The notes beneath the pieces were generated by a model. The model was given only the letters and a program-made list of their open reading frames with translations. It had not been told where the DNA came from and ran no database searches. Positions 8,801 through 16,402 of a stretch of 64,000 bases of DNA are shown here, in pieces (positions within the stretch are counted from its first letter, which is position 1; each line of letters starts with the position of its first letter). The position numbers and the translations under genes were made by a program. The stretch is taken from positions 1,860,001 to 1,924,000 of the forward strand of contig NZ_CP106951.1 of the NCBI RefSeq assembly GCF_030419005.1. The letters run 5' to 3'. This DNA comes from Eleftheria terrae. Lineage in GTDB: Bacteria; Pseudomonadota; Gammaproteobacteria; Burkholderiales; Burkholderiaceae_C.

Positions 8801-8958
8801 AGGGCGGGCGGTCCCTGCCACCGCAGTTTTCGCCAAAGCCCGAACCTTCCCAGCTGTTCGCCGCTTCTGCGCCTGACGCCGTTGCGGCCACGGCCTTCGA
8901 CTCCTCAGCGCGCAGAAACACCAGGCGGGTGGTTAAGAGTCGATGGCTCTCGTCCTAG
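5875..8958 (+). CDS. Terminase large subunit (GpA-like packaging ATPase/nuclease) with in-frame intein
   Basis: The precursor has 1027 aa; after removal of the 364-aa intein the mature protein is about 663 aa, close to lambda gpA (641 aa). It pumps DNA into the procapsid and cuts concatemers. N-extein residues 1-83 end at KGAQVGA, and the C-extein resumes at TEAGSNWIGY. Together these rebuild the conserved ATPase motif KGxQVGxTEAG. A Walker-B-like LFLDEVDGYPLD and a zinc-ribbon-like CPHCGH...CEDCE follow, then the C-terminal nuclease half (VAGADIQKDRIEV). The start is the ATG overlapping the small-subunit stop (ATGA at 5875). The frame is open further upstream, but that part overlaps the small subunit and is not coding. 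Confidence 0.95.
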   Translation: MMDFNYEGAVEIERAWRQGLTPDPLLTVSEWADQHRVLSSKASAEPGRWRTARTPYLREILDCLSPTSPVERVVFMKGAQVGAPLALDTPIPTPEGWSTMGQLSPGDYVLGADGWPCKVTGASPVLEDQPCYCILFEDGQTVVCDAAHLWRVWDFTNDVPQERTLRTEQMVGRVMLGRSKRFRFAVDLCKAVELPREPLLIDPYVLGVWLGDGSSTMNHISVHEDDEEIAQHLNACGVNAIFRLPTWRKGRCANVIIDPTYRAIGEDQLPLAGSGRSRFMTHLRLLDLLDNKHIPQAYLRAGRQQRLALVQGLMDTDGTISADGKTCTFSNVDRNLIDGLVELLRSLGYKPSVSSRPGRLHRIREQGWTASQEHWRVTWTAYAEEPMFRLSRKLARMRSIDKGLPARSRRRRIVDIQPVASVPVRCIAVDSSDHLFLCGKGWIPTHNTEAGSNWIGYVIHHSPGPMMAVWPTVEMAKRNSKQRIDPLVEESPVLAELIAPARSRDAGNTILSKEFRGGVLVMTGANSAVGLRSMPVRYLFLDEVDGYPLDVEGEGDAISLAEARTRTFARRKIFIVSTPTIAGASTIEREYEASDQRRYLVPCPHCGHSQWLRFERLRWERERPHTVAYICEDCEAPIPEHHKTRMLERGQWRATVTGGSRRTAGFHLSSLYSPIGWRSWRDIAAAWESATAKESRSSAAIKTFKNTELGETWTEDGEAPDWQRLLERRESYRPGSIPWGGLLLVAGADIQKDRIEVSVWAWGRGKESWLIEHRVLMGDTGRADVWRQLGALLNETWAHESGVQMPLAKLAVDTGFQTQEAYAFVRACHDVRVMAVKGVPTGAALIGTPTAVDVTAAGRRLRRGIKVFAVAVGLAKQELYSNLRKAPNVDPSTGEIAYPPGYVHLPAMDAEYLQQLCAEQLVTRRDRNGFPVREWQKMRERNEALDIAVYARAAAAACGLDRFEERHWRELERPFEGGRSLPPQFSPKPEPSQLFAASAPDAVAATAFDSSARRNTRRVVKSRWLSS
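6124..7215 (+). other. Class 3-type intein with LAGLIDADG homing endonuclease, inside terminase large subunit
   Basis: The intein starts at Pro84 of the precursor (LALDTPIPTPEGW follows) and ends HN before Thr +1. It lacks Cys/Ser/Thr at position 1. It carries the Trp-Cys-Thr triplet described for class 3 inteins: Trp67 in HLW of block B, Cys343 in VRCIAV of block F, and Thr362 in THN of block G. A Thr at +1 also fits that class. Two endonuclease motifs are present, LGVWLGDG at intein residues 123-130 and LMDTDGTIS at 230-238, both with the catalytic Asp, so it may still be a mobile, cutting enzyme. The insertion lies in the most conserved ATPase motif. Confidence 0.92.
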
Positions 8959-9214
8959 CCGTTGGGGATTCAGCGGTCGTAGAGGTAATACCTCGTGACT
9001 GGTGGTGGTAGAGCTCCTTGCGGAAGGCGTTCAGCTGAGAAAGGCTGTTCATGATCCCAGCCAGATCGCGATGCGAAGCCCTCAGGTGAGCCCCAGCGCT
9101 CTGCGCGGCAAGGATGAACTTCAACCGGCTAGTGAGGCGCAGCTCGCCCATCACGATCATCTTCTCCAGCTGATCCGCCATTGATCGTGGAGCTGGCTCC
9201 GTGCCTGCTGTCAT
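8933..9214 (-). CDS. Small minus-strand protein antisense to the terminase end (93 aa)
   Basis: The ATG at 9214 has an excellent GGAGG site 7 bases upstream on the coding strand. The 93 residues look protein-like (MADQLEKMIVMGELRLTSRL, then LSQLNAFRKELYHHQSR), with a helical, Leu-rich pattern. Its 3' end overlaps the last 26 bases of the large terminase on the opposite strand. It fills an otherwise empty gap before gpW and is against the late operon, so it is probably an independently expressed moron. No family recognised. Confidence 0.5.
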   Translation of the reverse strand: MTAGTEPAPRSMADQLEKMIVMGELRLTSRLKFILAAQSAGAHLRASHRDLAGIMNSLSQLNAFRKELYHHQSRGITSTTAESPTARTRAIDS

Positions 9215-9323
9215 CGCTGACCTCCGTCTCAAGGATATGACTCGAATCTAGTCCGCGATGAAGTCGAGCGCCACAAATCATTGCGCTCGCCTGTCACTTC
9301 TTCTCCATCTTCTACCCACCGCT

Positions 9324-9539
9324 ATGTCTATGGCTTACTCCGAGGAGGATTTACGACGCGTACAAGCGGCCCTGGCCAAAGGCGAGCGCCGCGTTAGCTT
9401 CGGCGACAAGACCGTCGAGTACCGCGACGTCGCCGAGTTGCAGACGGCCTTGCGAGAGGTCAAGCGCGACCTGGCCGCCCAAGGGGTGACGGCCCGCCCG
9501 CCCCGGCAGATCCGCGTCACCACCAGCAAGGGCACCTGA
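9324..9539 (+). CDS. gpW-like head-tail joining protein
   Basis: The protein has 71 aa. The pattern AYSEEDLRRVQAALAKGERR, then VSFGDKTVEYRDVAELQTAL, matches the gpW family (short helix, beta hairpin with GxxxVEY, helix). gpW plugs the portal after packaging and is needed for head-tail joining. ATGs at 9324 and 9330 are both possible. The TGA overlaps the portal ATG at 9539, the same arrangement as in lambda. Confidence 0.9.
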   Translation: MSMAYSEEDLRRVQAALAKGERRVSFGDKTVEYRDVAELQTALREVKRDLAAQGVTARPPRQIRVTTSKGT

Positions 9540-11014
9540 TGGGCTGGTTCGCCAAACTCAGGCGTGGCCTGTTCGGTGCAACGCCCACCTACGACGGTGT
9601 CGGCGGTGGCCGCCGAGCTGTCGCCTGGCAGGTCGGCAACCCAGGCGCTGTGGCGGCGCTGGCGTTCACTCAGAACGAGCTGCGCGCCAAGAGCCGTGAC
9701 CTGGTGCGCCGCAACGCATGGGCGGCGGCCGGCACCGAGGCGTTTGTGGCTGCCGCGATCGGCACCGGCATCAAGCCGCAGTCGCTGGTGCTGGATATCC
9801 CGCAGCGCGAGATGATCCAGGCGCTGTGGCGCGACTGGTGCGAGGACGCAGATGCTGGCGGCCTCACCGACTTCTACGGCCTGCAGTCGCTGGCCTGCCG
9901 GGCGATGCTGGAGGGCGGCGAGGCGCTGGTCCGCCTGCGCTACCGCCGGCCGGAGGACCGCCTGCCGGTGGCTCTGCAGATCCAGGTGCTGGAGCCGGAA
10001 CACCTGCCGGCCACGATGAACCTGGAGCTGCTATCGGGCAACGTGGTGCGGGCTGGAATGGAGTTTGATCGGCTGGGCCGGCGCGTGGCCTATCACCTCT
10101 ACCGCTCGCACCCGAACGATGGCGCCTTGGCGCCGATGTCGGGCGTCGGCGGCATGGAGACGGTGCGCATCCCGGCCAGTGAAGTGATCCACCTCTTTCG
10201 TCCGCTGCGGCCGGGCCAGATCCGCGGCGAGCCCTGGCTCGCCCGCGCCCTCGTGAAGCTCCACGAGCTGGATCAGTACGACGACGCCGAGTTGGTGCGC
10301 AAGAAGACGGCGGCCATGTTCGCCGGATTCATCACCCGGGGTGCTCCCGAGGACAACCTGATGGGCGAAGGCGGGCCGGATGCCCACGGCGCGGCGCTCG
10401 CCGGCCTGGAGCCCGGCACCCTGCAGTTCCTGGAGCCAGGCGAGGACATCCGCTTCTCCGCCCCTGCGGACGTGGGCAGCAGCTACGCCGATTTCATGCG
10501 GCAGCAGTTCCGCGCCGTAGCCGCCGCGATGGGCATCACCTACGAGATGTTGACGGGTGACCTGACGCAAGTGAACTACTCCTCCATCCGCGCCGGGCTG
10601 CTGGAGTTCCGCCGTCGCTGCGAAGCGCTGCAGCACGGCGTGATCGTGCACCAGCTGTGCCGGCCGATCTGGCGGGCCTGGATGGCCCAGGCGGTGCTGG
10701 AAGGGGCGCTGGAGCTGCCCGGCTACACGCGGCGCCGCCGACAGTACCAGGCGGTGAAGTGGATCCCGCAAGGCTGGCAGTGGGTGGACCCGAAGAAGGA
10801 GTTCGACGCGATGAACACCGCGATCCGCTCCGGTCTGCTCTCACGCTCCGAGGCGATCTCTGCGTCGGGCTACGACGCCGAGGACGTTGACCGGGAGATT
10901 GCGGCCGACAACGAACGCGCCGACGCGTTAGGGCTGGTTTTCGACTCCGACCCGCGGCACGACCGGCCTGCGGCGGCGACACCGGCACCCGCCGTCCATG
11001 AACAGGACCTCTGA
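9539..11014 (+). CDS. Portal protein, lambda gpB family
   Basis: The protein has 491 aa, the usual size of the lambda portal family. Recognisable stretches are SRDLVRRNAWAAAGTEAFVA near the N-terminus, ASEVIHLFRPLRPGQIRGEP in the middle, and MGITYEMLTGDLTQVNYSSIRAG, the family's most conserved block. The protein forms the dodecameric ring at one capsid vertex through which DNA enters and leaves. It is coupled to gpW upstream by an overlap and is followed at 1 base by the protease gene. Confidence 0.95.
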   Translation: MGWFAKLRRGLFGATPTYDGVGGGRRAVAWQVGNPGAVAALAFTQNELRAKSRDLVRRNAWAAAGTEAFVAAAIGTGIKPQSLVLDIPQREMIQALWRDWCEDADAGGLTDFYGLQSLACRAMLEGGEALVRLRYRRPEDRLPVALQIQVLEPEHLPATMNLELLSGNVVRAGMEFDRLGRRVAYHLYRSHPNDGALAPMSGVGGMETVRIPASEVIHLFRPLRPGQIRGEPWLARALVKLHELDQYDDAELVRKKTAAMFAGFITRGAPEDNLMGEGGPDAHGAALAGLEPGTLQFLEPGEDIRFSAPADVGSSYADFMRQQFRAVAAAMGITYEMLTGDLTQVNYSSIRAGLLEFRRRCEALQHGVIVHQLCRPIWRAWMAQAVLEGALELPGYTRRRRQYQAVKWIPQGWQWVDPKKEFDAMNTAIRSGLLSRSEAISASGYDAEDVDREIAADNERADALGLVFDSDPRHDRPAAATPAPAVHEQDL

Positions 11015-11015
11015 C

Positions 11016-12269
11016 ATGTCACTCCCCTACCTGGCGTCCCGGCTGTACGGGACGCCGCTGCTGATCACCCGATCCAAGCTGGACGTCATCCTGGCGGTGC
11101 TGGGATCGCGCCTGGGATGGCCCAGCGCCGAGGCGCAGCCGGCGCTGCCGGTGCCCCGGACAGCGGCCAGCCCGACCGCCCCCGGCATTGCCTTGATCCC
11201 GATTCACGGCACCCTGGTGCGCCGGTCGATGGGTCTGGAGGCGGCCTCCGGCTTGACGTCCTATGCCGAGATTGGCGCCCGCCTGGACGCTGCGCTGGCC
11301 GACCCCGAAGTCAAAGGCATCCTGCTGGACATCGACTCGCCCGGCGGTGAAGCTGGTGGCGTGTTCGAGCTGGCTCAGCGCATCCGCACGGCCAGCCGGA
11401 GCAAGCCGGTCTGGGCACACGCCAACGATGCGGCCTACTCGGCGGCCTACGCCATCGCCGCAGCGGCCAGCCGGTTGACGCTGTCGCAGACAGCTGGGAT
11501 TGGCTCCATCGGCGTCATTGCGCTGCACGTGGACCAGTCCGCCAAGGATCTGCAGGACGGATTGGCGTACCGCGCGGTCTACGCCGGCCACCACAAGAAC
11601 GACTTCAGCCCGCACCAGCCGCTGACGCCCGAGGCCGCCTCTGCCTTGCAGACCGAGGTCGATCGCCTCTACGCGATCTTCGTCGGCTCCGTGGCGCAAA
11701 TGCGCGGGTTGAGCCAAGACGCCGTGCGGGCGACCGAGGCGCGGCTGCTGTTCGGCCATGGCGGTGTTGACGCTGGCCTGGCCGATGCCGTGCTGAGCCT
11801 GGAAGACGTGCAGGCCGAGTTCGCTGCTCGCCTCGCGGGTCCAACCGTTCTCCTGCCTTCCCCCGCCGCGGTGACGCCGCGGCCTACTTCGCCTTCTCCT
11901 TCTTCCTCACCCACGGAGCACACGATGCACTCCAACGACCTCATGAACCCGCCGGCTGACGCGGTGCCGCCCGCCACTGCTGCTCTGTCGTCGGTAGCTG
12001 CTCCGGTGCCTGCCGCAGCAGCGGCCTATCGCAACGAGGCGCATGCCATTGCCGAGCTGTGTCTGATCGCTGGCGCACCGGAGCGCACCGCCGAATTCCT
12101 CGGTGCCGGCATGACGCAGGACCAGGTGCGTCGGGTGCTGCTCGACGCGCGCGCCAGCCAGCCGGAGATCAGCTCGCGCATCACGGCCGGCGCCGGCACG
12201 AGCGCAGTGGCCGCGCCGGAATCCAGCCCGCTGATGTCAGCCGTCAAGAAACTGATCTCTCGGAGCTGA
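11016..12269 (+). CDS. S49 (ClpP/SppA-type) capsid maturation protease
   Basis: The protein has 417 aa from the ATG at 11016, which is preceded by AGGACC; an in-frame ATG at 10998 lacks a good site. Ser142 in AAYSAAYAIAAAA and Lys194 in GHHKNDFSP are the expected Ser/Lys dyad, and DIDSPGGEAGGVFELA is the oxyanion-hole strand. The enzyme processes portal and scaffold during head assembly. The protease domain ends near residue 285. A Pro/Ser linker leads into a scaffold domain that is also made separately from an internal start. Confidence 0.92.
   Translation: MSLPYLASRLYGTPLLITRSKLDVILAVLGSRLGWPSAEAQPALPVPRTAASPTAPGIALIPIHGTLVRRSMGLEAASGLTSYAEIGARLDAALADPEVKGILLDIDSPGGEAGGVFELAQRIRTASRSKPVWAHANDAAYSAAYAIAAAASRLTLSQTAGIGSIGVIALHVDQSAKDLQDGLAYRAVYAGHHKNDFSPHQPLTPEAASALQTEVDRLYAIFVGSVAQMRGLSQDAVRATEARLLFGHGGVDAGLADAVLSLEDVQAEFAARLAGPTVLLPSPAAVTPRPTSPSPSSSPTEHTMHSNDLMNPPADAVPPATAALSSVAAPVPAAAAAYRNEAHAIAELCLIAGAPERTAEFLGAGMTQDQVRRVLLDARASQPEISSRITAGAGTSAVAAPESSPLMSAVKKLISRS
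11925..12269 (+). CDS. Nested scaffold protein from internal start in protease gene
   Basis: In the same frame as the protease, Met304 (MHSNDLMNPPADAV) is preceded by ACGGAGCACACG, a good ribosome-binding site about 8 bases upstream. This mirrors lambda, where scaffold Nu3 is the C-terminal part of protease C made from an internal start. The product would be 114 aa, Ala-rich and helical, ending SAVKKLISRS. That basic tail is where scaffolds of this type usually contact the capsid protein. The start is well supported by sequence; expression is inferred. Confidence 0.75.
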   Translation: MHSNDLMNPPADAVPPATAALSSVAAPVPAAAAAYRNEAHAIAELCLIAGAPERTAEFLGAGMTQDQVRRVLLDARASQPEISSRITAGAGTSAVAAPESSPLMSAVKKLISRS

Positions 12270-12272
12270 ACC

Positions 12273-12650
12273 GTGCCCGTGCTCCGCGAACCCAACAACC
12301 TGGGCGACCTGCTGAAGTACGAGGCTCCGAACCTGTACTCGCGCGAGACCGCCACCGTGGCCGCCGGCCAGAAACTCGTGCTCGGCGCCGTCGTCGGCCG
12401 GGAGACGGCCACCGGCAAGATCAAGGCGCTGGCCCCTGCCGCCAAGGACGGCACCGAGGCGGCGGAGGCCGTGCTCGCCTTCGACATCGATGCGTCGCAG
12501 GGCGAGCGGGCCGATGCGGTTCTGATCGTGCGCCACGCCGTCTTTGCCCGCGCCGCGCTGGTATGGCCGGCCGGTATCACGCCGGAGCAGCGCTCCGCGG
12601 CCATCGCCCAGCTTGCGGTGCGCGGGCTGGCGGTCCGCGACAGCGCGTGA
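12273..12650 (+). CDS. Head decoration protein D
   Basis: The protein has 125 aa with a GTG start, preceded by CGGAGC. It contains LLKYEAPNLYSRETATVAAG, then LVLGAVVGRETATGKIKAL, which is the beta-tulip decoration protein family (lambda gpD-like) that trims and stabilises the expanded capsid. It lies 3 bases after the protease/scaffold stop and is separated from the capsid gene by a terminator. Confidence 0.9.
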   Translation: MPVLREPNNLGDLLKYEAPNLYSRETATVAAGQKLVLGAVVGRETATGKIKALAPAAKDGTEAAEAVLAFDIDASQGERADAVLIVRHAVFARAALVWPAGITPEQRSAAIAQLAVRGLAVRDSA

Positions 12651-12681
12651 GCGCCTCGCTACCGACGTCTTCCCCTCATCC

Positions 12682-12719
12682 GACCCGCCCGGCGCCACGC
12701 GCCCGGCGGGTCTTCTTTT
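12682..12719 (+). terminator. Rho-independent terminator between genes D and E
   Basis: GACCCGCC at 12682-12689 pairs with GGCGGGTC at 12705-12712, and the stem continues through GGCGC/GCGCC. TTCTTTT follows. Placed inside the head operon, it may act as a partial terminator or a processing site that sets the D to E ratio. Confidence 0.75.
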
Positions 12720-12729
12720 GTGCCATCGC

Positions 12730-13731
12730 ATGCAGAACCCCTTCAACAACCCGGCGTTCTCCACCGCCGCTCTGACGGCGGCCATCAACATCCTGCCCAA
12801 CCGCTACGGCCGGCTGGAGTCGCTCAACCTGATGCCCATCAAGTCGGTGCGGCTGCGCCAGATCCTGATCGAGGAGCGCAACGGCGTGCTCAACCTGCTG
12901 CCGACGCGACCGCCCGGGGCGCCAGGCACGGTCGGCACCCGCGGCAAGCGGGGTATCCGGTCCTTTGTGGTGCCGCACATCCCGCACGACGACGTGGTGC
13001 TGCCTGAGGAGGTCCAAGGGATCCGGGCGTTCGGCAGCGAAACCGAGCTCGAATCGATCGCGGGCGTCATGGCCGGCCACCTGGAGACCATGCGCAACAA
13101 GCACGCCATCACGCTGGAGCACCTGCGCATGGGGGCCCTCAAGGGCGTCATCCTCGACGCCGACGGCTCGGTGCTCTATGACCTCTACCGCGAGTTCGAC
13201 ATCCAGCCCAAGACGATCAGCTTTGGGCTGGAGAACGAGAAGACCAACGTCAAGGCCAAGTGCATCGAGGTGCTGGCCCACATCGAGGAGAACCTGCGGG
13301 GCGAGTTCATGACGGGCGTGCACTGCCTGTGCTCGCCGGAGTTCTTCGCCGCCCTGACGGGCCACGCCACGGTGATCAAGGCCTACGAACGCTGGCAGGA
13401 CGGCGCGGTCCTCATCAACGATGTGCGCCAGGGCTTCCGCTACGGCTCCATCCTGTTCGAGGAATACCGCGGCCAGGCCAGCGACGAACACGGCAACACC
13501 CGGCGCTTCATTGGCGCCGGAGAGGCGCAGGCTTTCCCCATCGGAACGATCAGCACTTTTGCTACCTATGTTGCGCCGGCCGATTTCAATGAGACGGTCA
13601 ACACGCCGGGCCAGCCGCTGTACGCCAAGCAGGAGCCGCGCAAGTTCGATCGGGGCACCGATCTGCACACGCAGAGCAACCCGCTGCCGATGTGCCACCG
13701 GCCGGCCCTGCTGGTGAAGCTGAAGGCCTGA
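12730..13731 (+). CDS. Major capsid protein E
   Basis: The protein has 333 aa, beginning MQNPFNNPAFSTAALTAAIN. The blocks VVPHIPHDDVVLPEEVQGIR and TRRFIGAGEAQAFP are typical of the lambda gpE major capsid family, which has the HK97 fold. The ATG at 12730 follows directly on the D-E terminator and has no strong ribosome-binding site, unusual for the most abundant virion protein. The gene is followed at 1 base by the head-completion gene. Confidence 0.95.
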   Translation: MQNPFNNPAFSTAALTAAINILPNRYGRLESLNLMPIKSVRLRQILIEERNGVLNLLPTRPPGAPGTVGTRGKRGIRSFVVPHIPHDDVVLPEEVQGIRAFGSETELESIAGVMAGHLETMRNKHAITLEHLRMGALKGVILDADGSVLYDLYREFDIQPKTISFGLENEKTNVKAKCIEVLAHIEENLRGEFMTGVHCLCSPEFFAALTGHATVIKAYERWQDGAVLINDVRQGFRYGSILFEEYRGQASDEHGNTRRFIGAGEAQAFPIGTISTFATYVAPADFNETVNTPGQPLYAKQEPRKFDRGTDLHTQSNPLPMCHRPALLVKLKA

Positions 13732-13732
13732 C

Positions 13733-14014
13733 GTGCGGGTCGAAGACCTGTACGACGCCGCCGCGCGATCCGGACTGCTCACGAAGGTGGTCGTGGACGG
13801 ACACCCGGTGCACACCGAGTTCCGATCGCCCGACAACACGGTGCTCGACGGCCTAGCCGTGTCCGCAGACTACGCCATCCGTTACCCCGCCTCCTGGCTC
13901 CCGGACCTTGCTCCTGGGCAGACAATTTATATCGAAGGCGTGGCCTACCGAGTACGGGACAAGCAAGCAATCGGCGACGGCACCGAGCGAAGGGCCACCC
14001 TCTCACGACTATGA
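13733..14014 (+). CDS. Head completion/head-tail attachment protein (gpFII-like)
   Basis: The protein has 93 aa with a GTG start one base after the capsid stop. The segment LPDLAPGQTIYIEGVAYRVRD followed by GDGTERRATLSRL has the compact beta fold pattern of FII-type or head-closure proteins that sit under the portal. Assignment rests on this pattern and on position between capsid and tail genes; the exact counterpart in lambda is not certain. Confidence 0.65.
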   Translation: MRVEDLYDAAARSGLLTKVVVDGHPVHTEFRSPDNTVLDGLAVSADYAIRYPASWLPDLAPGQTIYIEGVAYRVRDKQAIGDGTERRATLSRL

Positions 14015-14045
14015 ACGCAGGGCCCAGTGCGCTGTGCCATCTCCT

Positions 14046-14747
14046 CTACTGAGACGTGCTTTCCTCCTTGGAGCGCTTCGAGGAGGATCCCCTAGCTTGG
14101 GTACAGCTGATGAGATCGAGGAAGCCGCCGAGCTTTGCAGCTGCTTGCTGGTTGCACACAGGGGTGGAAACATACAGCAGCAGATAGTCAGTGAAGCCGC
14201 TCATCACCAACGCCTCGAACACTTTCTGCGCCTTTCCGTCACTGGCTGCCCGTTCGAGGATCTTCTTTATCAGCAGAATCAGATCATTCACGGTCGCAGT
14301 CAGAGTTTTTAGTATAAGTACGTGAGATGGATTCTCCTTTCGGAGAGCCTGCACATGAACCCGGCCGCCGTCTGATTTCTGATTGGCGTCCCTTAGACGT
14401 GCTACCACGCACTGGATCTCCGCGATCAAGTGAACGCAAGCAACCGGAAGCTGGATATTGTGGGTGACCGCGGGCGCCTTCGGTGGCTTCGTCAGAATCT
14501 GCCGGTACTGAGACATCCACTCGATTAAGTAGAGCTGGGTGCCCTCCAAAACATCGAGGGGGACACTGTGGGCCTGATTCTCAGACTCCCTGCGCTTCAC
14601 GGACATGGCGTGCGCTTCCTGCGCCTTCACTATGGCAGCGAGGTCCATCGAGCGGCCGTCTCGTCGCGCAGAGAAGTATTCCTCCTTGAGCACATTTGGG
14701 TCGTCGTCAGGTATCTCTTTTTTCAGCTCCGTAAGAAATAGCGGCAT
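14046..14747 (-). CDS. Minus-strand moron in the head-tail junction (233 aa, unknown)
   Basis: The ATG at 14747 (MPLFLTELKKEIPDDD) has GGAGG 8 bases upstream. Base composition is clearly less GC-rich than the structural genes around it, and it is transcribed against them, so it is an independent acquisition. The protein is helical and soluble: TVNDLILLIKKILERA, then KVFEALVMSGFTDYLLLYV. No signal peptide, enzyme motif or known domain is seen. Lysogen-expressed genes in this position often alter host behaviour or block other phages; that is only inference here. Confidence 0.7.
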   Translation of the reverse strand: MPLFLTELKKEIPDDDPNVLKEEYFSARRDGRSMDLAAIVKAQEAHAMSVKRRESENQAHSVPLDVLEGTQLYLIEWMSQYRQILTKPPKAPAVTHNIQLPVACVHLIAEIQCVVARLRDANQKSDGGRVHVQALRKENPSHVLILKTLTATVNDLILLIKKILERAASDGKAQKVFEALVMSGFTDYLLLYVSTPVCNQQAAAKLGGFLDLISCTQARGSSSKRSKEESTSQ

Positions 14748-15037
14748 GACGGCCTCCGGCGTGTTGCGCAATTCGTCCAGAACGCATTCTTATATTCGCA
14801 CACGCCGCCTGGTGAGCCCTAACCTTAGGTGGCTCGCACCGGCAGCATTCGCTTGAAAAAATCCGCTTCACTGCCTATGGGCCCTGTTGCAGCGACGCTG
14901 CTCCACACCAGCGGGTCAGTCCCCCTCGAACGAGACCGTGATCATCTTCGTGGACGAGTTCTTGGCTTCGCCCGGGCTCAAACACTGTCCTCGACCTTCT
15001 AGGTCCTCTCGCTCACACATCGCCGCCTCTCTGAAGC

Positions 15038-15475
15038 ATGACCTCCGTCCGCGAGCGCCTTCTGCGGGCGGTCCTGGAGCGCCTCCGCGCGGCTGTCGCG
15101 CCGTCGACGGTGCTGCGCTCACCGACGACACCCGTGCACCGTGACAGCAGCGCCGCGCTGCTGCTGTTCCCCGAAACCGACGCCGTCACCGGCCACGCCA
15201 ACGCCCTCATCGACCGCGCCCTGACGTTCCGCCTAGTCGCCGTCGCCCGGGGCAGTCCCGACATCGACAGCGCCTTCGACGTGGCCGACCAGCTTGTCGT
15301 TGCCGCCCACGCCGCCCTGTTCGCCGATGCCAATCTCGGCGGGCTCGCCATCGCCCTGCGCGAGCTCGACAGCGAGTGGGACGCCGAGGACGCGGATGCC
15401 GGCGCCGTCGCGATGCCGGCCCGCTACGAAATCCGCTACCGAACCCATGCCCACGACCTCACCCGATCCGGTTGA
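15038..15475 (+). CDS. Tail terminator/minor tail protein (gpU-position)
   Basis: The protein has 145 aa, MTSVRERLLRAVLERLRAAV at the start. DAVTGHANALIDRALTFRLVAV is the beta-strand core common to tail terminators that cap the tail tube and join it to the head. Position just before the tube gene supports this. The annotation is by pattern and synteny rather than a specific motif. Confidence 0.65.
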   Translation: MTSVRERLLRAVLERLRAAVAPSTVLRSPTTPVHRDSSAALLLFPETDAVTGHANALIDRALTFRLVAVARGSPDIDSAFDVADQLVVAAHAALFADANLGGLAIALRELDSEWDAEDADAGAVAMPARYEIRYRTHAHDLTRSG

Positions 15476-15647
15476 CCGCCGCCGCTTGCGCGAGCTGCGG
15501 CCGGCCGCCGACCTGCGGCACCGCCGCCACCGCCTCCCGAACCCGAAGGAGCTTGACCGGCGCCGCCTGCTGGCACTGGGTCTCACCCAGGCCGCCGAAG
15601 CCCTGGCCGCGACTCCCTCGTCTCCCTACCACCTCGACAGCAATTGA
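15447..15647 (+). CDS. Small Arg-rich phage protein (66 aa)
   Basis: It starts (ATG at 15447) inside the end of the preceding gene and stops 2 bases before the tube protein, so it fits tightly in the operon. The sequence is basic (VDRRRLRELRPAADLRHRRH) with a helical C-terminus (LLALGLTQAAEALAAT). Small genes of this type occur between tail terminator and tube genes in related prophages. Function unknown. Confidence 0.55.
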   Translation: MPTTSPDPVDRRRLRELRPAADLRHRRHRLPNPKELDRRRLLALGLTQAAEALAATPSSPYHLDSN

Positions 15648-15649
15648 CC

Positions 15650-16402
15650 ATGCCCTATTTCTCCGGCCAAGGCCGCGTCTACATCGGCGCCCGCGATACC
15701 GCGGGCCGCCCCTTGGGTCTTGCCTACGTCGGCAACGTCCCCGAACTCAAGGTATCGCTGTCGGTGGAGACCCTGGAGCACCAGGAGTCCTCCAGCGGCC
15801 AGCGCCTCACCGACCTGCAGCTGATCAAGACCAAGAAGGGCGAGTTCTCCTGCACGCTGGAGGAGCTGGTGCCGGTCAATCTGGCCCTGGGCCTGTACGG
15901 CACGACCACGCAGCAAGCCGCGGGCAGCGTGACGGCCGAGGCCCTGCCCAGTCCCGTCACGCCCGGCAGCCTCTACCTGCTGTCCAAGCAGAACGTGTCC
16001 TCGGTAGTGGTCAAGGATTCGTCTTCCACGCCGAAGACGCTGCCCACTGCGCAGTACAGCGTCAACACCAAGCACGGCTCACTGGTGGTCAATGACAAGA
16101 CCGCCGGTGGCCCCTATGTCGAGCCGTTCAAGGTCGACTATGCCTATGGGGCTGCGCAGGTGACCTCGATGTTCACCCAGCCGCTTCCGGAGCGCTGGGT
16201 GCGCTTCGAGGGACTGAACACGGCCGATGGCAATGCGGAGGTCGTCATCGACCTGTACCGAGTCGCGATTAACCCGGCCAAAGAGCTGTCGATGATCACC
16301 GACGAGCTGCTGAAGTTCGAGCTGTCGGGCCAGGTGCTGGCCGACACCCTCAAGCCGGCCGCCGGGGAGCTGGGCATGTTCGGCCGGTTGATCCTGCTAT
16401 GA
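15650..16402 (+). CDS. Tail tube protein (gpV-like)
   Basis: The protein has 250 aa, beginning MPYFSGQGRVYIGARDTAG. VGNVPELKVSLSVETLEHQE and the later FTQPLPERWVRFEGLNTADG are typical of siphovirus tube proteins of this group, in which hexameric rings stack around the tape measure. Its stop overlaps the start of the chaperone gene at ATGA, which ensures coupled expression. Confidence 0.88.
   Translation: MPYFSGQGRVYIGARDTAGRPLGLAYVGNVPELKVSLSVETLEHQESSSGQRLTDLQLIKTKKGEFSCTLEELVPVNLALGLYGTTTQQAAGSVTAEALPSPVTPGSLYLLSKQNVSSVVVKDSSSTPKTLPTAQYSVNTKHGSLVVNDKTAGGPYVEPFKVDYAYGAAQVTSMFTQPLPERWVRFEGLNTADGNAEVVIDLYRVAINPAKELSMITDELLKFELSGQVLADTLKPAAGELGMFGRLILL

Noticed and set aside
14830..14890. TTGAAA with TATGGG 17 bases later as a sigma-70 promoter for tail genes
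   Set aside because: The -10 matches only three positions and the late operon is normally read through; too weak to report.
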